DNA of 64,000 bases, taken from assembly GCA_003586115.2 (NCBI GenBank), contig QVOM02000042.1:72523447-72587446 (forward strand), in the 5' to 3' direction. Of the stretch, positions 1 through 64,000 are shown piece after piece. The stretch comes from Salvator merianae (Eukaryota; Chordata; Lepidosauria; Squamata; Teiidae). Position 1 is the stretch's first letter. Every line of letters begins with the position of its first letter. The notes beneath the pieces were generated by a model. It was not told the origin of the DNA. It searched no databases and saw only the letters and a list, made by a program, of their open reading frames with translations. The translations under genes were made by a program, and so were the position numbers.

Positions 1-1609
1 ACACAACTGCAGGGGCAGTGAGTGCACAGGATCTGGATGGAAAAGAGGATAGAGTTCCTATACATCTCCCCTTCTCCCTTCTCACTGAGGGAGAATCAGC
101 TAATTCATGGAAAACGCATAGATAAGTCCCCATTTTCAGAACATATTATCCCGATCCTCAATTCCTCTAACTCAGGGGAAGAGCTGGATCCCAGACCCTT
201 TGCTTCCCTTAGGCACAGTCCTAGGCTGCTGACAAAGACAAGAGTTTGTGGTGAAAGCTGGAAATCACTCTGAAATGTTGCTGTTATTCTCTGCAGCTAA
301 GACAAAACAAGCTTAGGAGCAGCAGCCTTGCCCTATTGCAGGAAAGAATAGCTGGTGTAGCCTACAAAGCCTATCGCATGCAGTTCTTCAAAGGACAAGA
401 CTTGAACTTCTTCTCTGTCTGGTCCTACAGCCCATATGATAGTATAAGGTTCACCAAAAAAGGACTCCAGATCACTTTGGCCACTTTCAGTTTCAGAATG
501 GCTCTATTTCCATTTATGTGGTAATGAAAGGAGAGGAGGGACTCATCATCTGTTATGAATAGAGATGTGCACTAACTTAAAATTCAAGGTTCAGTTCAAA
601 TCAAACTGAACTACACTGAATTCAGTTCAGTCTAAAACTAGATCAAACATGCTGGGCTCATTCTAGATTGAACTTGAACAGTTTGTGAACGGAATGAGGG
701 TGGTTTTTTTGTTACCACTGAAAATTGTGCAATTCTCAGTTGCAACAAAATGGCCAGATAGGGTCAATTTAGAATAGTTCAAATCAAGCCATTTGGTTCA
801 ATAATGTTTGATAGAACATTTCCTGGTTCAGTTTGAATCGAACTAGTACCTTTCAAAATGGTGGTGGTTTGATTTGAATTGAACAGTCAAACTAAGCAGT
901 TTGATTCAGACTGTTCTAAAATTAACCAAATTTGCACGTCTCTAGTTATGAAATGTAGGTGCTGGACCAAGGACACGAACAGACAGCATAGCCAAAATTT
1001 TCAACCACCTGTACAGTTTGTCCCCAGACTATCTAACCACACCATTTCTGAAGTGAAATCAGCAAGATATTTAAACTTACTTGGGATTTTTAGGTGTTTC
1101 TGTATTTCCATTGCCTGACTATTTCATACGTATTTTAGTGGATAAGTAGCAAAGAAGCTCCCTGTTTTTCTAACATCTTTTTTGACATTCTGTCTTCAAT
1201 ACAAATTGTAGTCTGGGTTGTTGAGATACTGGCTAGCACAAGTGAAGACAGAATTAGAGTTGACTTTCCACCTTTGGTCTCAAAGAATGTGTGAAGTGAT
1301 TCTCCAGAAGCATGAGCGCTGTTGTAATTTGCTGCCATCTTTAACACACCTAATCAGCCATTGTTCCTTTCAGTAAACTGGACACAGAACATCTGTGGGT
1401 GGAGGCCTAGCTTAGTGCATGGAATGGCTCCTTTCCCTGTTGGTCTTTGTCATCTGAACCTGCCTGTTTTTGAGGTGGCAGCTAACTTAAAAGCTTGTTT
1501 GTTTTCCCCCCAAGACATGTTGGAAATTATGATAAAATTTGAGTAACATTGGATGCTAATGCTATTCCCTTTTGTTTCCCCATCCCATTTGTCTCTTTAA
1601 CTTCCTTAG
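1..1609 (+). other. ABCA1 intron 4, 3' part
   Basis: No match to human exon 4 is visible, so the intron continues beyond the left edge. The stretch holds one clear hAT-type MITE (560-944). The remainder is unremarkable A/T-rich intron with a pyrimidine tract before the exon 5 acceptor. Confidence 0.8.
560..944. mobile_element. hAT-type MITE with perfect 8-bp target duplication
   Basis: The element is 385 bp long. Left end TAGAGATGTGCAC and right end GCACGTCTCTA are inverted copies. The flanks 552-559 and 945-952 are both GTTATGAA, an exact 8-bp target-site duplication as made by hAT transposases. The interior is rich in GGTTCAGTTCAAAT-like inverted stretches and has no coding capacity, so it is non-autonomous. 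The ends match two other elements in this window, at 42169 and 49799. Confidence 0.9.
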
Positions 1610-63734
<62,125 letters not shown>

Positions 63735-64000
63735 GTACAAGAGGCTCTGGTGGGTTTTGCATTCTAGAGCATGGCTGTGGCAGGGTTAACTCTTGGCCAA
63801 TTCAAACAGCTGATAGACAGGAGGAAAGAGAATCTTCCATCTTACAATATTGCAATGGGTACGAAAGGGAGCTCTTGACAATAACTGATTAGACAATTTG
63901 CATTGTTTTAAAATAGTGAGGACTGCTATGGTAACTTACTGCAAATCTCTAGCTCAAATGATCTTTTCAGGAGCACCCAAATGTTTTATTTATTCAAATG
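63735..64000 (+). other. ABCA1 intron 31, 5' part
   Basis: No match to human exon 32 is visible before the window ends. Confidence 0.8.

Noticed and set aside
1..1600. Possible exon 4 of ABCA1 upstream of exon 5
   Set aside because: No stretch resembles the expected TLPWVQGIICN region or its neighbours; the frames present read as noncoding.
63735..64000. Exon 32 of ABCA1 before the right edge
   Set aside because: No sequence resembling the expected NTADILQDLTGRNISDYL region is present.

Overview
This is vertebrate nuclear DNA. It holds one protein-coding gene, the central part of ABCA1 (ATP-binding cassette subfamily A member 1, the cholesterol/phospholipid efflux pump), running left to right on the + strand. 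I find 27 consecutive coding exons between 1610 and 63734. They correspond one to one with exons 5-31 of the 50-exon human gene, about residues 101-1488 of the 2,261-residue human protein. Every exon is bounded by AG and GT, the phases join without a break, and 20 of the 27 exons have the length of the human exon. The other seven differ by multiples of three. The 5' exons (signal anchor and start of the first extracellular domain) and the 3' exons (rest of the second extracellular domain, TM8-12 and NBD2) lie outside the window.

Layout: 1610-38963 encodes the first large extracellular domain (exons 5-14). 40444-44907 encodes the first membrane bundle (exons 15-18). 46177-53228 encodes nucleotide-binding domain 1: Walker A in exon 19, Q-loop in exon 20, signature split between exons 21 and 22, Walker B in exon 22, H-loop in exon 23. 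55436-58412 encodes the cytosolic regulatory and PEST region (exons 24-28). 60596-63734 encodes TM7 and the start of the second extracellular domain (exons 29-31). Introns 5, 7, 8 and 11 are the longest; introns 13 and 19 are under 100 bp.

The rest is intronic and dense in mobile-element remains. There is a 2.6 kb LINE of the CR1/L2 group on the minus strand (about 32355-34997), 3' fragments of other LINEs, two tRNA-derived SINEs, simple repeats, and at least seven families of short terminal-inverted-repeat or fold-back elements (MITEs). Four of these carry 8-bp target duplications typical of hAT transposons. The LINE sits inside one of the MITEs.

The repeat types (CR1/L2 LINEs, tRNA SINEs of the lepidosaur type, many hAT-like MITEs) suggest a non-avian reptile, most likely a squamate. 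This is inference: no species-diagnostic sequence was compared. I see no second gene, no RNA gene, no promoter or CpG island, and no bacterial or viral sequence. The most novel material is the set of MITE families in the introns rather than a new gene system.
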